The position numbers and the translations under genes were made by a program. Source: an uncultured Alphaproteobacteria bacterium (lineage in GTDB: Bacteria > Pseudomonadota > Alphaproteobacteria > RF32 > CAG-239). From it: a stretch of DNA of 47,950 nucleotides. This document shows, piece after piece, positions 45,167 to 47,950 of the stretch. Within the stretch, counting starts at the first letter, position 1. The number at the start of each line of letters is the position of its first letter. The notes below the pieces were generated by a model. That model saw only the letters and a list, made by a program, of their open reading frames with translations. It searched no databases and had not been told where the DNA came from. The DNA lies in the NCBI GenBank assembly GCA_944391335.1, contig CALXTF010000009.1, forward strand, positions 1-47,950, in the 5' to 3' direction.

Positions 45167-46141
45167 ATGGAATTTGCAATTTTTTTAGTTATTGTTGTTT
45201 TTTTATTGTTATTAACATCTGTTGTTATAGTCCGTCAAGGTTATGAATATACTATTGAAAGTTTTGGTCGTTTTACCCGAACCCTCACTCCTGGATTACA
45301 TTTAATTATTCCAATAATTGAACGAGTTGGGGCTAAAATCAATCGGATGGAACAAGTGCTTGATGTACCCTCTCAAGATGTTATTACCAAAGACAATGCT
45401 ACGGTTCGTGTTGACGGAGTTCTTTTTTTCCAGATTCAACAAGCTGCAAATGCTGCATATCAAGTCAAAGATCTTCATATAGCCATTCTTAATTTGATTA
45501 TGACCAACATTCGTACAGTCATTGGCAGCATGGAAATAGATGAGCTTCTTTCGCAACGCGATGCTATTAATCATAAACTTTTATCGGTTGTTGACGAGGC
45601 AACCATTCCTTGGGGTGTTAAAGTAACACGTGTAGAGATTAAAGATATCACGCCGCCGGCAGATCTTATCAACGCCATGGCAAGGCAAATGAAAGCCGAG
45701 CGCGAAAAACGGGCTAATATTCTTGATGCGGAAGGGATACGACAATCAGAAATACTAAAAGCCGAAGGTGAAAAGCAAGCTGTTATTTTAGCGGCTGAGG
45801 CCAACAAACAATCTGCCATTTTAGCAGCGGAAGCCAATAAAGAAGCCGCTTTCCGAGAAGCCGAAGCGAGAGAACGTTTAGCTTTAGCTGAAGCCAACGC
45901 AGCTAAAATGGTTTCGGAAGCCGTTGCCGGCGGCAGCACTCAATCTCTTAATTATTTTCTTGGTCAAAAATATATTGATGCTCTACAAGGTATTATTACC
46001 TCTCCTAATCAAAAACTTCTCATGCTGCCTATGGATACGGCTAATGTCATGGGATCAATTGCCGGTATTGCTGAAATTGCTAAAGAAGTTCTGCATGATC
46101 AAAAAGAAACATCTCTTAAAGAGACAAAAGGAGAAAATTAA
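45167..46141 (+). CDS. qmcA: SPFH/band 7 (stomatin-like, QmcA-type) membrane protein
   Basis: The 324 residues start with one membrane anchor (~2-22, FAIFLVIVVFLLLLTSVVIV), followed by the SPFH domain (~23-200) with RQGYEYTIESFGRFTRTLTPGLH and GSMEIDELLSQRDAIN. A long Ala/Glu-rich coiled coil (~185-245, repeated AEANK and AEGEKQ units) drives oligomerisation. QmcA-like proteins form large membrane cages or microdomain scaffolds and can act with proteases such as FtsH. The NfeD gene overlaps its stop by one base, the usual pairing of these families. Confidence 0.93.
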   Translation: MEFAIFLVIVVFLLLLTSVVIVRQGYEYTIESFGRFTRTLTPGLHLIIPIIERVGAKINRMEQVLDVPSQDVITKDNATVRVDGVLFFQIQQAANAAYQVKDLHIAILNLIMTNIRTVIGSMEIDELLSQRDAINHKLLSVVDEATIPWGVKVTRVEIKDITPPADLINAMARQMKAEREKRANILDAEGIRQSEILKAEGEKQAVILAAEANKQSAILAAEANKEAAFREAEARERLALAEANAAKMVSEAVAGGSTQSLNYFLGQKYIDALQGIITSPNQKLLMLPMDTANVMGSIAGIAEIAKEVLHDQKETSLKETKGEN

Positions 46142-46578
46142 TGACTTATATGGAATGGTTTACTTGCGGTCTTTTGTTTATATTCTTAGAATTATTTATT
46201 CCGGGAGTTTTTATAATCTGGTTTGGATTTGCGGCTTTTGCATCGGGGATAATTATTATTTTTTATAATCTTTCTTTAATTGAACAAGCTCTTGTTTTTA
46301 GTGGTTTTTCTACTTTTTTCCTCATTTTGGGATGGTTTATTTATGGCAAATTTAAAAACAAAGAAGTTGAAAGCCAATACCGCTATTTAAATGATCCGGC
46401 CGGAGCTCTTATCAATAAAACATTTTTGCTATCTGAAGACACCATTGATGGTCGTTCTAAGGCTATTGTTGGCGATACTTTATGGATTGTTGAATGTCAA
46501 GAAGAACTAAAGAAAGGTGATAAAATTAAAGTTATCGGTATTATTGATGGTGTTATTTTGAAAGCAGAAAAAGCGTAG
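46141..46578 (+). CDS. NfeD-like membrane protein
   Basis: The 145-residue product has three hydrophobic segments in the first 65 residues (WFTCGLLFIFLELFIPGVFI, FAAFASGIIIIFYNLSL, ALVFSGFSTFFLILGWFIY) and a C-terminal OB-fold (LINKTFLLSEDTIDGRSKAIVGD through KVIGIIDGVILKAEK). NfeD proteins work with SPFH proteins, and the one-base overlap with the SPFH stop (TAATG) signals tight coupling. Its probable role is in organising the membrane scaffold. It has no protease domain, unlike the long NfeD form. Confidence 0.92.
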   Translation: MTYMEWFTCGLLFIFLELFIPGVFIIWFGFAAFASGIIIIFYNLSLIEQALVFSGFSTFFLILGWFIYGKFKNKEVESQYRYLNDPAGALINKTFLLSEDTIDGRSKAIVGDTLWIVECQEELKKGDKIKVIGIIDGVILKAEKA

Positions 46579-46649
46579 GAATAAGATTTCATCAAATTAT
46601 CAAAGAATTTATCCGATCTAAAAAGTTTACAAAGAAAAACAAATAAGGG

Positions 46650-46676
46650 AAAGGAGCGGTTAGCCGCTCCTTTTCT
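46650..46676 (+). terminator. Rho-independent terminator of the SPFH/NfeD unit
   Basis: Stem AAAGGAGCGG (46650-46659), loop TTAG, CCGCTCCTTT (46664-46673), then TCTTT. It lies about 70 nt after the NfeD stop. Its partly symmetric flanks may also help stop the convergent autotransporter transcript. Confidence 0.85.
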
Positions 46677-46697
46677 TTGAGAGAGTTTGTGGTCTCG

Positions 46698-46735
46698 ACA
46701 ATTGCGAGAAGTTGTAAGCCTTAACAATTGCGAGA
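46698..46735. repeat. Short direct repeat downstream of the right-edge autotransporter
   Basis: ACAATTGCGAGA occurs twice, at 46698-46709 and 46724-46735, 26 bp apart. The first copy also sits inside an inverted repeat TCTCG/CGAGA (46693-46709). Function is unknown; it lies in the 3' untranslated region of the autotransporter. Confidence 0.6.
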
Positions 46736-46750
46736 GGACAGCCAAGCAGT

Positions 46751-47950
46751 TTAGAAAGCGTAATTGAGACCGAGACCAAAAGTTGCCGCTTCATAATCGC
46801 TGCCAAAGGTATAATTTGCCCATCCAAATCCGGATAAGCCGCCGCTAATTCCAAAACGAGTACCTAATTCTATTCTTCCTAAAAGTTGATCATGATATGA
46901 AGGTATTTCTCCAATACCTGTAATCTTTACATGATCACCGTTGGTAATCGTTTGAATAATACTCGGTTTAATATAAACACTTGATGTTTGTGAATTCTGG
47001 CAGAAATTATATTCTAATCTGAGCCCTGCTTCAAACTTCCATTGTTCTGTTGCGTCATAACTAGCTGTTTTACCTACTTCGTCTTCAATATCATCAAAAT
47101 CTGATCGAGTATAAAAGACACCTAATGAAGGTTCTAAAGCTAAATTATTATTAAGCCAATAACGACGACCGCCTTCAATTCCTCCACTAAACTGTGTTCC
47201 GTCGGTATCTGTCTTCATACCGTCATCTGTTTTGATATCCGCTTTTTGAACGCCGCCGTATAAAGTCGCAAAAATCCACCAATCATTTTTATCATAACGA
47301 TAGTATAAACCGGCTAAATAACTATCTAATTCTATTTCCGAACCAATCGTTGAATAAAAATGCTTGCCATCTCCGCTTAAATCATAATCTCCATGGCGAT
47401 AGGAAACAAATATACCTATACGATTGTTGATATCATGTTGAAGATCCCCTCCGGCTTCAAAACCCCAAATATCCGAATCTATTTCAAAAGGATTATCTAA
47501 AGACGAGGTGTTATATGATGGTGTAATCCATAAGTTATAATCACCTCGAACATCACAACAACCAAGATATTTGTTCGCTATTACTTTAGAAGATATGGTG
47601 CGATGCAAATTACTGGTTTGTTCTAAACTAACCGCGGGAAGAGAAGCATATGCAATAACTTCCGGTGCAACACTAATTGATGTTTGTGGAACTTCAGAAT
47701 CATCATTTCCCGGTACATCAGGTACATCAGGTTCAGGAACATCAGGTACATCAGGATCCGGAACATCAGGTTCAGGTACATCAGGATCCGGAATGACAGG
47801 ATCCGGAACATCAGGATCCGGTTGATCTACAGGTTCAACATTGACGTATTCGTTTGTTTCGTCATTCATGGTCAAATACCATGTGTGATCAGTCGTTCCC
47901 TCTCCCGTCATACCAACATCAAACATATAGGGACTGCGGTAGACACGATA
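46751..47950 (-). CDS. Autotransporter, C-terminal end of passenger plus beta-barrel (5' end beyond right edge)
   Basis: The frame is open to the window edge, so the Met at 47926 is not a start. From the edge inwards: the end of the passenger (MTGEGTTDHTWYLTMNDETN), a Pro-Asp-Val linker (47705-47824), a helix (EVIAYASLPAVSLEQTSNLH) that threads the pore, and a barrel of about 270 residues with alternating aromatic strands (YRHGDYDLSG, GGIEGGRRYWLNNNLALEPS, LRLEYNF). It ends in FGLGLNYAF with the C-terminal Phe used by the BAM machinery. This is a type V secretion unit placing its passenger on the cell surface. The passenger identity is out of view. Confidence 0.9.
   Translation of the reverse strand, partial: YRVYRSPYMFDVGMTGEGTTDHTWYLTMNDETNEYVNVEPVDQPDPDVPDPVIPDPDVPEPDVPDPDVPDVPEPDVPDVPGNDDSEVPQTSISVAPEVIAYASLPAVSLEQTSNLHRTISSKVIANKYLGCCDVRGDYNLWITPSYNTSSLDNPFEIDSDIWGFEAGGDLQHDINNRIGIFVSYRHGDYDLSGDGKHFYSTIGSEIELDSYLAGLYYRYDKNDWWIFATLYGGVQKADIKTDDGMKTDTDGTQFSGGIEGGRRYWLNNNLALEPSLGVFYTRSDFDDIEDEVGKTASYDATEQWKFEAGLRLEYNFCQNSQTSSVYIKPSIIQTITNGDHVKITGIGEIPSYHDQLLGRIELGTRFGISGGLSGFGWANYTFGSDYEAATFGLGLNYAF
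47705..47824 (-). repeat. Pro-Asp-Val linker repeat in the autotransporter
   Basis: About 40 codons encode repeated PDVP, PEPDVP and PDPDVP units. At DNA level they are 12- to 15-bp near-repeats with a recurring ATCAGG/ATCCGG core. Repeat-number change would keep the frame and alter spacer length between passenger and barrel. Confidence 0.8.

Noticed and set aside
47926-47926. Met at 47926 as start of the right-edge autotransporter
   Set aside because: The frame is open to the window edge and the residues there are passenger sequence with no signal peptide.

Overview
The window is chromosomal DNA from an AT-rich (roughly one third G+C by eye) Gram-negative bacterium, most likely a fast-evolving, low-GC alphaproteobacterium of the host-associated or gut type. 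The basis is gene content and neighbourhoods: CcrM beside RNase HII, the lspA / small lipoprotein / two M16 peptidases / pgi / mutL run, rlmE beside ppx, tpiA-secG-pyrG-kdsA opposite a PpiD-type chaperone, and recG divergent from mfd. Stops include TAA, TAG and TGA, so the standard bacterial code applies. I see no prophage, transposase, CRISPR array or rRNA operon. Exact taxonomy is inference.

Layout. 1-1385: N-terminal half of a large repeat-rich surface protein (probable autotransporter) running off the left edge, behind a strong promoter. 1551-7181: divergent recG and mfd. 7237-12012: DUF192 lipoprotein, OmpA-like lipoprotein, recJ, a DUF502 membrane protein, then rpsD behind a structured RNA leader. 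12137-16753: a coupled three-gene unit of an unrecognised membrane protein plus YejE-like permease and YejF-like ATPase. 16754-17432: gene-free, with a cluster of GC-richer hairpins. 17433-24745 (minus): tpiA, secG, pyrG, pagP, kdsA, recO, parC as a probable operon. 24895-28208 (plus): ppiD, tRNA-Gly(CCC), a phosphotransferase-fold gene and a 50-residue ORF. 28375-37041 (minus): tRNA-Leu(GAG), mgtE, lspA, DUF3035-like lipoprotein, two M16 peptidases, pgi, mutL, tRNA-His(GTG). 37122-44858 (minus): an unrecognised 493-residue protein, a small membrane protein, rnhB, ccrM, two tandem Ppx/GppA phosphatases, rlmE and an RsmB-type methyltransferase. 45167-46578 (plus): SPFH (QmcA-like) and NfeD partners. 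46751-47950: C-terminal part of an autotransporter running off the right edge.

How it fits together. Most of the window is housekeeping: DNA repair (RecG, Mfd, RecJ, RecO, MutL), chromosome handling (ParC, CcrM, RNase HII), translation and rRNA modification (S4, RlmE, RsmB-type, three tRNAs) and central metabolism (Pgi, TpiA, PyrG). A second theme is envelope biology: Kdo synthesis, PagP lipid A palmitoylation, lipoprotein maturation, SecG, PpiD, SPFH/NfeD and two autotransporter pieces. The most interesting items are the three-way-junction leader before rpsD, the undetected 50-residue gene at 28056-28208, pagP inside an alphaproteobacterial operon, the YejEF pair lacking YejA/YejB but coupled to an unknown membrane protein, and the hairpin cluster at 16783-16897. 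No clearly new defence or biosynthetic system is visible.
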